The notes beneath the pieces are model-generated. The model was not told the DNA's origin. It did no database searches and was given only the letters and a program-made list of their open reading frames with translations. This document shows, piece after piece, positions 1 to 6,795 of a stretch of 9,253 nt of DNA. Both the position numbers and the translations under genes were made by a program. How positions within the stretch are numbered: position 1 is the first letter of the stretch; each line of letters opens with the position of its first letter. The stretch covers positions 1 to 9,253 of the forward strand of contig CABUTS010000085.1 in the NCBI GenBank assembly GCA_902494515.1, written 5' to 3'. The DNA comes from an uncultured Muribaculaceae bacterium. GTDB taxonomy: Bacteria; Bacteroidota; Bacteroidia; Bacteroidales; Muribaculaceae.

Positions 1-1
1 G

Positions 2-33
2 CAAAGTTACGCGTTATTTTTGAATCCACCAAA
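2..33 (-). promoter_or_regulatory. Leftward Bacteroidota-type promoter
   Basis: Read on the minus strand, TTTG (33-30) is followed after 20 bp by TAACTTTG (9-2). This is an exact match to the Bacteroides primary sigma factor consensus (TTTG at -33, TAnnTTTG at -7). AT-rich DNA lies just upstream (34-70), including a short inverted repeat TTTTATG/CATAAAA (47-53, 62-68). Transcription would begin just beyond the left edge, so the gene it serves is not visible. The motif match is seen directly; activity is inferred. Confidence 0.7.
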
Positions 34-271
34 TATTTTGAGAGATTTTTATGCTAAAAAACATAAAATTTTCCGAGAAAATTAACAACGAATTGAATCA
101 CAAAGGGTTAGTAAACTGGTAAAAGATGGCCGAGGTGAACCTCGGAGCCGGAGACAAATAAAGAAGGGAGAAAGGGGCAGGGAAGGAAGAAAAAAAGGAG
201 GAAGAGAAGGCCGAGGTAAACCTCGGGGCCGGAGACAAATAAAGAGGGAGAAGGGGGCAGGGAGAGGGGGT
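34..271. other. Gene-free region left of exuT terminator
   Basis: No credible coding sequence is present here. From 160 to 210 the plus strand is almost entirely purine (a single C at 178), and the purine bias continues to 270. The minus strand is open for about 70 codons (294-82), but its predicted peptide is proline- and leucine-rich and repeats itself because the DNA repeats. It therefore looks like a by-product of the repeat. The DNA is transcribed only if exuT transcripts read through their terminator or if unseen promoters exist. Confidence 0.6.
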
Positions 272-290
272 AAAAAAAAGTAGGAGATAA
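128..290. repeat. Two-copy 81-bp direct repeat with palindromes
   Basis: Two units begin at 128 and 209, giving a period of 81 bp. About the first 55 bases of each unit are nearly identical apart from a few substitutions and single-base indels; the remainder is looser and purine-rich. Each unit opens with a small palindrome: CCGAGG-tgaa-CCTCGG (130-145) and CCGAGG-taaa-CCTCGG (211-226). The loop differs by one base while both arms are intact. The end of the second unit supplies the T-tract and one arm of the exuT terminator. The function is unknown; it could be an intergenic repeat family of this genome. Confidence 0.8.
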
Positions 291-319
291 GCACCTGTGA
301 AAAGTGGTTACCTCCTACT
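272..319 (-). terminator. Intrinsic terminator of uxaC-exuT
   Basis: On the minus strand an arm AGTAGGAG (319-312) pairs with CTCCTACT (286-279). The stem continues inward through two single mismatches (TAA with TTA, then GTG with CAC) to a loop of about nine bases. The hairpin is followed at once by a run of eight T (279-272). This is a textbook Rho-independent terminator about 115 bp after the exuT stop codon. On the plus strand the trailing T-run (326-330) is weaker and offset by a few bases, so any activity in that direction would be poorer. Confidence 0.8.
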
Positions 320-432
320 CGATGATTTTTCCCTTATTATATTTATATTTCCTATATTATATTAAGGTATAAAGGAGAATCTGGGGGAAAAATAAGGGGA
401 AATAAGGGAACTAATGGGAAACTAATGGGGGA
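320..432. other. AT-rich then G-rich 3' spacer after exuT
   Basis: This is the stretch between the exuT stop codon and its terminator. It begins with AT-rich low-complexity DNA (331-372). It then shows short degenerate G-run repeats on the plus strand: AATAAGGGG followed by AATAAGGG, and ACTAATGGG twice. It would form the exuT 3' untranslated region, C-run-rich as RNA. No gene or clear structure was seen. Confidence 0.5.
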
Positions 433-1929
433 TCAGGGGGTGATGAGCTTGTAGCGGGGTACGAGGAATTTCATGACGCACCAGCCGAGGAGGTAGCTGA
501 CGCCGCAATAGCAGAATACCATGAAGTAGCCTGCAGGCTTGCCTTCGAAGCTCATGAAGCTCATGTTGACCTGGGCGGCATAGTCGAAGAGGATGCCGGA
601 GCCGTAGTTGATGAGTGCCGATCCTATGCCGCCGGCCATGCCGCCGATGCCGATAATGGTGGCCACGGTCGATTTGGGGAACATGTCGGAGGCTACGGTA
701 TAGATATTGGCCGACCATGACTGGTGGGCTGCGCCGGCGATTCCGATGATGATGATTGGAATCCATGGGGAACAGGCGCTGAGCGGCTGAGCCAGAAGGG
801 CCAGAAGGGGGAATACGGCGAAGATGAGCATCGCTTTCATGCGCTCCCGGTAGGGGTTGGTGCTGAGACCCAGACGGGCGGCGCGGTCAAGGAAGATGGT
901 GGGGAGCTTGCCGCCGTAGATCGAGAGCATAGTAATAAGGTATAGCACGAAAATCATGAGCATACCTTCGCCCTCGGAGGTCGACAGTTTAAATACGTCG
1001 TTGATGTAGGCGGGAGTCCAGAAGAGGAAGAACCACCAGACACCGTCGGTGAGGAATTTGCCGAAGAATACGGCCCAGGTCTGCGGGTACTTGAAGCACC
1101 GGAAGAAGGGGATGGCCGGAGTCTCGGAGTCTTCGATTTCAGCTTTCTGGCGGGCGGATTCGTTAGCGTCGTGATTGTCCTGCTCGATGTAGGCGAGCTC
1201 GGCGGCGTTGACGCGGGGATTGTTGGCAGGTTCCTTGTAGAGGAACATCCAGAATCCCATCCATACGAAACCGAGAGCACCGATGACTATGAATGCCATT
1301 TCCCAGCCGTTACCCCAGCCAATGCTCTGGAAATATTTGGCAAGCGGGCCGATGGTGAAGGGGGCAATCAGGGCGCCGATGGCAGCGCCGGCGTTGAAAA
1401 TCGAAGTGGCATAGGCGCGGTCGCGCTTTGGGAAGTATTCGGCGGTAACCTTTATGGCGGCGGGGAAGGTGCCTGCTTCGCCGAGGGCCAGGAGGGTTCG
1501 GGCGCCGAGGAAAAAGTAAACCGAGACGGTGGCGATGGTCAGCGCCATGCCGCTGGAGGCTTCGACCAAAGTGCGGGCATCTTCGAGACCGAGGGTCCAC
1601 TCGGTCGCAACCCCGCAGGCCGCATGGAGGCAGGCGGCCGCCGACCAGATGCCGATGGCCCAAAGGTAACCCTTCCGGGTGCCCATCCAGTCCACAAAGC
1701 GGCCGGCCAAAAGGTTGGCAACGGCATAAACTATTGAGAAAACACCGGTAATCACGCCGTAATTGGCGTCGGTCCAGTGGAATTCGGGGGAGATGAACTC
1801 CTTCCAGGTCAGCGACAGCACCTGGCGGTCCATATAATTGATGGTAGTGGCTAAGAACAGCAGTCCGCAGATAATCCAGCGGAAATTTGTAGCGCGGGGT
1901 TGCTGTATAGCCGCGACATTATTTGCCAT
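433..1929 (-). CDS. exuT: Hexuronate transporter ExuT, MFS anion:cation symporter family
   Basis: This 498-residue inner-membrane permease probably imports glucuronate and galacturonate with protons. It belongs to the major facilitator superfamily, anion:cation symporter branch. Visible marks are: NYMDRQ at 31-36 at the end of the first membrane helix, the typical ACS position; the motif-A loop GRFVDWMGTRKG near residues 76-87; and LALGEAGTFPAAIK followed by a Y/F-P-K-R-D-R-A segment near 147-172, the ACS signature with the Glu usual in this branch. About twelve hydrophobic helices can be traced. A stretch near residues 105-125 between helices 3 and 4 seems longer than in the E. coli protein. 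The ATG at 1929 places the first helix about 15 residues in, as expected. It follows uxaC by 63 bp, which strongly supports a hexuronate substrate over other organic anions. The symbol rests on family and context; substrate range is inferred. Confidence 0.88.
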   Translation of the reverse strand: MANNVAAIQQPRATNFRWIICGLLFLATTINYMDRQVLSLTWKEFISPEFHWTDANYGVITGVFSIVYAVANLLAGRFVDWMGTRKGYLWAIGIWSAAACLHAACGVATEWTLGLEDARTLVEASSGMALTIATVSVYFFLGARTLLALGEAGTFPAAIKVTAEYFPKRDRAYATSIFNAGAAIGALIAPFTIGPLAKYFQSIGWGNGWEMAFIVIGALGFVWMGFWMFLYKEPANNPRVNAAELAYIEQDNHDANESARQKAEIEDSETPAIPFFRCFKYPQTWAVFFGKFLTDGVWWFFLFWTPAYINDVFKLSTSEGEGMLMIFVLYLITMLSIYGGKLPTIFLDRAARLGLSTNPYRERMKAMLIFAVFPLLALLAQPLSACSPWIPIIIIGIAGAAHQSWSANIYTVASDMFPKSTVATIIGIGGMAGGIGSALINYGSGILFDYAAQVNMSFMSFEGKPAGYFMVFCYCGVSYLLGWCVMKFLVPRYKLITP

Positions 1930-1958
1930 AGATTTTAAGGTATAGGTTGTTAGTATAG

Positions 1959-1978
1959 TCCGGGACCGGAGTCCCGGA
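1959..1978 (-). other. Perfect hairpin between uxaC and exuT
   Basis: The 63-bp intergenic gap contains TCCGGGAC (1959-1966), a four-base loop, and GTCCCGGA (1971-1978): a perfect 8-bp, GC-rich stem. On the transcribed minus strand it follows the uxaC stop codon by about 14 bases. No T-run follows, so a full terminator is unlikely. It may stabilise the uxaC 3' end, mark an RNase processing point, or partly reduce exuT expression. The structure is seen directly; the role is inferred. Confidence 0.6.
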
Positions 1979-1992
1979 ACAGTCTCATCTCA

Positions 1993-3408
1993 TCAGAACT
2001 TGAAGAACTCCTTAGCGTTGCCATAGCTGACCTTGGCAACGATTTCGCGGCCGATGAAGTCGATTTCAGAGGCGGGGAGCAGACCATTTTCGATGTCGTT
2101 GCCGAGAAGGTTGCAAAGTGTGCGACGGAAGTATTCGTGGCGGGGATAGGAGAGGAAGGAACGGGAGTCGGTGAGCATCCCGACGAATCGACTTAGCAGG
2201 CCGAGAACGCTCAGGGCATTCATCTGCTTCTCCATGCCGTCCTTCTGATCGAGGAACCACCAGCCGGAACCGAACTGAATCTTGCCTGCGCCGTAGCGAC
2301 CATCCTGAAAGTTGCCCGCCATAGTGGCGACCAGTTCGTTGTCGCGGGGATTGAGGTTGTAGATGATTGTCTTGGCGAGTTTGTCGCGCGATGCGAGCAT
2401 ATCGAGGAACTTCGACATCTTCTCAGCCACGGTGAAGTCTCCGATGGAGTCAAAGCCGGTGTCGGCACCGAGTTTATTGAACATCAGCGTATTGTTGTTG
2501 CGGATGGCGCCGTAGTGGAACTGCTGAGTCCAGCCGGAGTCGTGGTCCATGACGGCGAATTCCACCATCATTGCGGTCTTGAACTGCCTGATTTCCTCAG
2601 CGGAGAGCTGCTCGCCGCGGTTGTAGATCTTATCGAAAATAGCTTCGATTCCGGCGGGGGTGTAATCCTCGGCATAGAATTCCCCGAGACCGTGGTCGCT
2701 CAGGCGGCAACCTACGGAGGCAAAGAAATCGTGGCGTTTCTTCAGAGCATCGATAACATCGGCGAAGCTGGAGATATTCACTCCGGCGACTTCGCCGAGC
2801 CGGCGGATATAAGCCTGATAATCAGCGGGAACCTCCACGGCCATAGCCTTGTCGGGGCGCCATGTGGGGAGCATCTTCACGCCGAAGTTATCGGTCTTCA
2901 CCTTCAGGTGGTGTTCAAGGGAATCAACGGGGTCGTCGGTAGTGCAGACGGTTTCGACGTTATAGTGTTTCATCAGACCGCGGGCCGAGCGTTCGGGGGT
3001 CTGGAGCATGGCGGAGCAGTGGTCGTAGATCTGTCGGGCAGTCTTGGGCGAAAGCAGGTCGGTTACGCCGAAAGCAGTCTTCAGTTCAAGATGGGTCCAG
3101 TGGTAAAGGGGATTGCGCATAGTGTATGGCACGGTTTCGGCCCACTTCTCGAACTTCTCCCAGTCGGTGGTGTCAGCGCCGGTAATGTAGCGTTCGTCAA
3201 CACCGTTGGTGCGCATTGCGCGCCATTTGTAGTGGTCACCTTCGAGCCAGACTTTTGAGAGGTTGGGGAAGAGATGGTCGCTGGCTACATATTCGGGGTT
3301 GAGATGGCAGTGATAGTCGATGATGGGGAGTCCTTCGGCGTATTCATGGTAAAGCCGCCGGGCGGTTTCGGTCTCGAGGACAAAATTTTCGTCGTTGAAT
3401 TCTTTCAT
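1993..3408 (-). CDS. uxaC: Uronate isomerase UxaC
   Basis: This is a 471-residue cytoplasmic enzyme of the amidohydrolase-like uronate isomerase family. It converts D-glucuronate to D-fructuronate and D-galacturonate to D-tagaturonate, the first intracellular step of hexuronate catabolism. The length matches the family (about 465-475). The metal-binding HxH lies at His33-Cys-His35 in PIIDYHCHLNP. Other hallmarks are TTDDP near 155-160, LPTWRPDKA near 180-188, and the W-x-x-Q-x-H-x-G-x-x-R-N-N-N segment near 293-306. The C-terminal half carries the FGSGWWFLDQ and LSYPRHEYFRR segments conserved in UxaC. The ATG at 3408 gives the usual N-terminus with the HxH near residue 34, and a promoter lies just upstream. 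It is first in a two-gene operon with exuT and divergent from xylB. Later enzymes of the pathway (reductases, dehydratases, KdgK, Eda) are not in the window. Confidence 0.96.
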   Translation of the reverse strand: MKEFNDENFVLETETARRLYHEYAEGLPIIDYHCHLNPEYVASDHLFPNLSKVWLEGDHYKWRAMRTNGVDERYITGADTTDWEKFEKWAETVPYTMRNPLYHWTHLELKTAFGVTDLLSPKTARQIYDHCSAMLQTPERSARGLMKHYNVETVCTTDDPVDSLEHHLKVKTDNFGVKMLPTWRPDKAMAVEVPADYQAYIRRLGEVAGVNISSFADVIDALKKRHDFFASVGCRLSDHGLGEFYAEDYTPAGIEAIFDKIYNRGEQLSAEEIRQFKTAMMVEFAVMDHDSGWTQQFHYGAIRNNNTLMFNKLGADTGFDSIGDFTVAEKMSKFLDMLASRDKLAKTIIYNLNPRDNELVATMAGNFQDGRYGAGKIQFGSGWWFLDQKDGMEKQMNALSVLGLLSRFVGMLTDSRSFLSYPRHEYFRRTLCNLLGNDIENGLLPASEIDFIGREIVAKVSYGNAKEFFKF

Positions 3409-3448
3409 GGATGTATGTAATAATCTGGTTTATCTTCGGTTTGTGATT

Positions 3449-3478
3449 CAAAGTTAAGAAATTTTATTATATTTCAAA
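3449..3478 (-). promoter_or_regulatory. Promoter of uxaC-exuT
   Basis: On the minus strand TTTG (3478-3475) is followed after 18 bp by TAACTTTG (3456-3449). The -7 box is perfect; the spacing is one base shorter than the usual 19-21. Transcription would start near 3442, giving a leader of about 33 bases to the uxaC ATG. The DNA between the boxes is AT-rich. The TTTG element also forms part of a second -7-like box, so two overlapping minus-strand start sites are possible. Confidence 0.65.
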
Positions 3479-3528
3479 TATAAAAATCGCTCGAAAAATG
3501 TCCTAAATCAGAAAAGTGTCTATATTTG
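3475..3528. promoter_or_regulatory. Facing pair of TATATTTG -7-like boxes
   Basis: TATATTTG appears on the minus strand at 3482-3475 and on the plus strand at 3521-3528, separated by 38 bp. Both match the TAnnTTTG consensus exactly and point outward. Neither has a good TTTG at the proper -33 position; the minus copy has only TTTA (3507-3504) at 21 bp. They may be regulated promoters needing an activator, or an inverted repeat bound by a regulator. Their activity is uncertain. Confidence 0.35.
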
Positions 3529-3763
3529 CAAGATTAATGTACGAAATTAAGCGGCGTGTACAACGAATTAATATAAAAATAAGCGCGATAACCGTGGATG
3601 CCGCCGCGCTAAGGCGACGAGAAAACGTTACCCGGAAGCATAAATTCGGATGAAACGCGTCTACTTTTTATATAAATTGGTAAAGTACGGCCGAAACATT
3701 CGCAGAATTTGTCTCAAATAATGGCATAATTTGATAAGAAGCGATTTTATGATAAAAAATTGT
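3529..3763 (+). other. Divergent control region upstream of xylB
   Basis: This part of the 433-bp uxaC/xylB intergenic region has no recognised gene. A GC-richer island (about 3549-3640) can pair in competing ways: GCGGCG (3551-3556) with CGCCGC (3602-3607), or AGCGCG (3582-3587) with CGCGCT (3605-3610). A LacI-operator-like AACGTT core lies in GAAAACGTTAC (3621-3631), and a second CG-centred palindrome, ACGCGT, is near 3655-3660. An ATG at 3537 opens a basic 38-codon frame whose stop at 3651 overlaps an ATG (3650) starting a 23-codon frame ending at 3721. The peptides are not recognised and use codons such as CTA, AGG and CGA that are scarce in the neighbouring genes. Most likely the stretch is regulatory DNA or a leader RNA; the ORFs are weak candidates. 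Confidence 0.4.
3745..3757. promoter_or_regulatory. Possible operator upstream of the xylB promoter
   Basis: TTTTAT-G-ATAAAA is a perfect 6-1-6 palindrome ending six bases before the -33 element of the xylB promoter, a common place for an activator or operator site. Wider, GATAAG (3733-3738) and CTTATC (3795-3800) form an inverted pair flanking the promoter. AT-rich palindromes arise easily by chance, and no regulator gene is present in the window to test against. Confidence 0.3.
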
Positions 3764-3794
3764 TTTGTCACGTTTCAAAAAAATGCTAACTTTG
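3764..3794 (+). promoter_or_regulatory. Promoter of xylB-xylA-xylE
   Basis: TTTG (3764-3767) is followed after 19 bp by TAACTTTG (3787-3794), an exact match in sequence and spacing to the Bacteroidota housekeeping promoter. Transcription should start near 3801, leaving a leader of about 41 bases before the xylB ATG at 3842. The leader is A/C-rich with CCAA repeats and no Shine-Dalgarno sequence, as usual for the phylum. The position shows that upstream in-frame ATGs at 3731 and 3749 cannot be used from this promoter. Confidence 0.8.
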
Positions 3795-3841
3795 CTTATC
3801 CAAAAGAATCCGAAAACAACCAACCAACCATAATCACGACC

Positions 3842-5326
3842 ATGATTTTATTAGGATACGATTTGGGCACTTCGTCGGTGAAAGCCTGTTTGCTCGACGC
3901 TGCCACCGGAAAAGTCCTCGCGACCGATTTCTATCCGCATCAGGAAGCCCCCATCAAAAGCCTCAAACCCGGCTGGGCCGAGCAGGCTCCCGCCGACTGG
4001 TGGACCCGCGTAAAAGAGGCCACCAAATCCGTTCTCGCTATTGCAAAAGTTGACCCCAAAGACATCAAGGCCATCGGCATCTCATACCAGATGCACGGTC
4101 TGGTGATGGTAGACCAGAAGGGGGAAGTTATCCGCGACTCCATAATATGGTGTGACTCCCGCGGCGTCCCTTACGGCGAGAAAGCTTCCGCCGAGCTGGG
4201 CGACGACAAGATCATGCCCCACATCCTCAACCGCCCCGGCAATTTCACCGCCACCAAGCTCGCCTGGGTGAAGGAAAACGAGCCCAAGAAGTTCGCCCGC
4301 ATCTGGAAAATCATGCTTCCCGGCGACTATGTGGCATGGCGCATGACCGGCCGCTGCGTCACCAACCCTGAGGGCCTCTCGGAATATATGCTCTGGGACT
4401 TCATGGAGGACGCTCCCGCCGACATCATGATGAAATATTTCGGCTATGCTCCCGAGATTCTCCCCGAAGTTATGCCGACCTTCAGCAACCAGGGCGCCCT
4501 GACCGCTGAAGCCGCTGCCGAGCTCGGTCTTGCCGAAGGCACCCCCATCACCTACCGCGCCGGCGACCAGCCCAACAACGCCCTTTCGCTCAACGTCTTC
4601 GAGCCGGGCGAAGTCGCCGCCACCGCCGGCACATCAGGCGTGGTATACGGTATCAACGGCACCGTTGACTACGACCCCATGAGCCGCGTCAACAATTTCG
4701 CCCACGTCAACCACACCAAGGAGAATCCCCGCATCGGCGTGATGACCTGCATCAACGGCACCGGCATCCTGAATTCCTGGATGAAGCGCAACGTCGCCGC
4801 TCCCGACTGCTCATACAACCAGATGAACGAACTGTCCGCCCAGTCGCCTGTCGGCTCCCGCGGCGTCACCATCCTTCCCTTCGGCAACGGCGCCGAGCGC
4901 GTGCTTCAGAACCGCGACGCCGGCTGCTCGATCCACGGCGTCGAGTTCAACATCAACAACCGCAACGACCTGCTCCGCGCAGCTCAGGAAGGGATTGTCT
5001 TCTCCCTGATGTACGGCATGGAGGTGATGAGCGGCATCGGCATGAAGATTAACAAGATTCACGCCGGCCACGCCAACATGTTCCTGAGCCCCATCTTCCG
5101 CGACACCCTGGCCTCAGTTTCCGGCGCAGACATCGTGCTGTTCGACACCGACGGCTCCGCAGGTGCAGCCCGTGGCGCCGGCATCGGAGCGGGAATCTAC
5201 AAAAACCGCGACGAAGCCTTCTCCACCCTCCAGCAGATCGACGTCATCCACCCCGCAGCCGACCGGGCTCCCTACCTCGCCGCCTTCGAACGCTGGAAGT
5301 CCGTTCTGGCCAACACCGTCGGCTGA
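3842..5326 (+). CDS. xylB: Xylulokinase XylB (FGGY family)
   Basis: This 494-residue cytoplasmic kinase phosphorylates D-xylulose to D-xylulose 5-phosphate using ATP. The N-terminal phosphate-binding motif GYDLGTSSVK is at residues 5-14. The xylulokinase substrate motif SYQMHG is at 81-86. The catalytic aspartate is expected at Asp242 in AGDQPNN, followed by the second nucleotide-binding motif ATAGTSG (260-266). The third (adenosine) motif is near 438-450, Gly/Ala-rich. The FGGY signature region reads HAGHANMFLSP (408-418) instead of the classical GGGAKS. The length is normal (about 485-500). The frame is open back to 3731, but that start precedes the promoter, and ATG 3842 begins directly with the family's MxLxGYDLGTSS. 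It is first in the operon; xylA follows after 61 bp. The order xylB-xylA-xylE is, from memory, the same as in Bacteroides thetaiotaomicron. Confidence 0.96.
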   Translation: MILLGYDLGTSSVKACLLDAATGKVLATDFYPHQEAPIKSLKPGWAEQAPADWWTRVKEATKSVLAIAKVDPKDIKAIGISYQMHGLVMVDQKGEVIRDSIIWCDSRGVPYGEKASAELGDDKIMPHILNRPGNFTATKLAWVKENEPKKFARIWKIMLPGDYVAWRMTGRCVTNPEGLSEYMLWDFMEDAPADIMMKYFGYAPEILPEVMPTFSNQGALTAEAAAELGLAEGTPITYRAGDQPNNALSLNVFEPGEVAATAGTSGVVYGINGTVDYDPMSRVNNFAHVNHTKENPRIGVMTCINGTGILNSWMKRNVAAPDCSYNQMNELSAQSPVGSRGVTILPFGNGAERVLQNRDAGCSIHGVEFNINNRNDLLRAAQEGIVFSLMYGMEVMSGIGMKINKIHAGHANMFLSPIFRDTLASVSGADIVLFDTDGSAGAARGAGIGAGIYKNRDEAFSTLQQIDVIHPAADRAPYLAAFERWKSVLANTVG

Positions 5327-5387
5327 CCTCTCCCCTACCATTTCAATGAATACATCAATAATTAACCACAAACCTTAAATAAAAAAA

Positions 5388-6701
5388 ATGAAAGAATACT
5401 TCCCTAACGTAGGCAAGATCCAGTTCAAAGGAACCGGTTCTTACGATCCCATGTCCTATCGCTACTACGATGCAGACCGCGTGGTTCTGGGCAAACCCAT
5501 GAAAGAATGGCTCAAGTTCGCCATGGCATGGTGGCACACCCTCTGCGCTGAAGGCGGCGACCAGTTCGGCGGCGGCACAAAGAAGTTCCCCTGGAACGAA
5601 GGCGCCGATGCAATGACCATCGCCAAGCAGAAGGCTGACGCAGGCTTCGAAATCATGCAGAAACTCGGCATCGAATACTTCTGCTTCCACGACACAGACC
5701 TCGTGGGCGATCTCGGCGAAGATATCGCCGACTACGAGAACCGCATGCACGAAATCACCGCTTACCTCAAGGAGAAGATGGCCGCTACCGGCATCAAGAA
5801 CCTCTGGGGTACCGCAAACGTATTCGGCAACGCCCGCTACATGAACGGCGCCGCCACCAACCCCGACTTCGACGTCGTTGCCCGCGCCTGCGTGCAGATC
5901 AAGAACGCCATCGACACCACCATCGCCCTCGGCGGTACAAACTATGTGTTCTGGGGCGGCCGCGAAGGCTACATGAGCCTCCTCAACACCGACCAGAAGC
6001 GCGAGAAGGAGCACCTGGCAACCATGCTCACCATGGCCCGCGACTACGCCCGCGCCAACGGTTTCAAGGGCACCTTCCTCATCGAGCCCAAGCCCATGGA
6101 ACCCTCCAAGCACCAGTATGATGTCGACACCGAAACCGTAATCGGCTTCCTCAAGGCTCACAACCTCGACAAGGACTTTAAGGTGAACATCGAAGTCAAC
6201 CACGCCACCCTCGCCGGCCACACCTTCGAGCACGAACTCTGCGTGGCTGTTGACAACGGCATGCTCGGTTCCATCGACGCAAACCGCGGCGACTACCAGA
6301 ACGGCTGGGATACCGACCAGTTCCCCATCGACAACTACGAGCTCACCCAGGCCATGATGCAGATCATCCGCAACGGCGGCCTCGGCAACGGCGGTACAAA
6401 CTTCGACGCCAAGACCCGTCGCAACTCCACTGACCTCGAGGACATCTTCATCGCCCACATCGCCGGTATGGACGCCATGGCCCGTGCCCTCCTCAGCGCT
6501 GCTGAAGTACTCGAGAAATCTCCCTACAAGAAGATGCTCGCCGACCGCTACGCCAGCTTCGATGCCGGCGAAGGCAAGAAGTTCGAGGATGGCGCCCTCT
6601 CGCTGGAAGACGTAGTCGCCTACGCCAAGACCCAGCCTGAACCCGCTAAGACCTCCGGCCAGCAGGAGCTCTACGAAGCTATCGTAAACATGTACGCTTG
6701 A
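5388..6701 (+). CDS. xylA: Xylose isomerase XylA, class II
   Basis: This 437-residue cytoplasmic TIM-barrel enzyme interconverts D-xylose and D-xylulose using two divalent metal ions. The length and extended N-terminus place it in the longer class II group with the E. coli enzyme. Catalytic His101 and Asp104 lie in FCFHDTDLV. The WGGREGY signature is at 189-195. Metal ligands line up one residue after the E. coli numbering: Glu233 (IEPKPMEPS, with Lys235), Glu269 and His272 (NIEVNHATLAGHTFEHE), Asp297 (GSIDANRGD), Asp308 and Asp310 (GWDTDQFP), and Asp340 (NFDAK). All are present, so the enzyme should be active. The ATG at 5388 follows a run of A, a typical Bacteroidota translation start. It sits between xylB and xylE. 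The 367-codon open frame on the opposite strand is a by-product of the strong codon bias. Confidence 0.98.
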   Translation: MKEYFPNVGKIQFKGTGSYDPMSYRYYDADRVVLGKPMKEWLKFAMAWWHTLCAEGGDQFGGGTKKFPWNEGADAMTIAKQKADAGFEIMQKLGIEYFCFHDTDLVGDLGEDIADYENRMHEITAYLKEKMAATGIKNLWGTANVFGNARYMNGAATNPDFDVVARACVQIKNAIDTTIALGGTNYVFWGGREGYMSLLNTDQKREKEHLATMLTMARDYARANGFKGTFLIEPKPMEPSKHQYDVDTETVIGFLKAHNLDKDFKVNIEVNHATLAGHTFEHELCVAVDNGMLGSIDANRGDYQNGWDTDQFPIDNYELTQAMMQIIRNGGLGNGGTNFDAKTRRNSTDLEDIFIAHIAGMDAMARALLSAAEVLEKSPYKKMLADRYASFDAGEGKKFEDGALSLEDVVAYAKTQPEPAKTSGQQELYEAIVNMYA

Positions 6702-6735
6702 TCCTTCCCGGTCAAGTCCGCATAAGCAACTTTCT

Positions 6736-6775
6736 TTCGGGCGGCAATGGTTGTCAAATCCATCTGCCGCCCGAA
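6736..6775 (+). other. Strong hairpin between xylA and xylE
   Basis: The arm TTCGGGCGGCA (6736-6746) pairs perfectly with TGCCGCCCGAA (6765-6775). The stem extends inward by ATGG (6747-6750) with CCAT (6760-6763), leaving one bulged C and a nine-base loop. This 15-bp structure fills most of the 94-bp gap between xylA and the xylE ATG. It is followed by TTTCT, too short for an efficient terminator. It probably sets a lower transporter-to-enzyme ratio by partial termination or mRNA processing, or protects the xylBA 3' end. The structure is clear; the role is inferred. Confidence 0.75.
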
Positions 6776-6795
6776 TTTCTAAATTCCATGAAAAA

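Noticed and set aside
82..294. 70-codon minus-strand ORF
   Set aside because: It is an internally duplicated Pro/Leu-rich peptide created by the 81-bp repeat and polypurine tract, and it spans the exuT terminator.
3731..3841. 37-residue N-terminal extension of XylB
   Set aside because: It overlaps the perfect xylB promoter, so the usable start is ATG 3842, which begins with the family N-terminus.
5355..6458. 367-codon antisense ORF opposite xylA
   Set aside because: Its Val/Gly/Glu/Ala-rich sequence is the complement of biased xylA codons, with no recognisable domain and no promoter.
6751..6795. XylE start at TTG 6751
   Set aside because: The codon sits in the loop of a strong hairpin, and the extra 15 residues partly translate the stem; ATG 6796 gives the normal XylE length and N-terminus.
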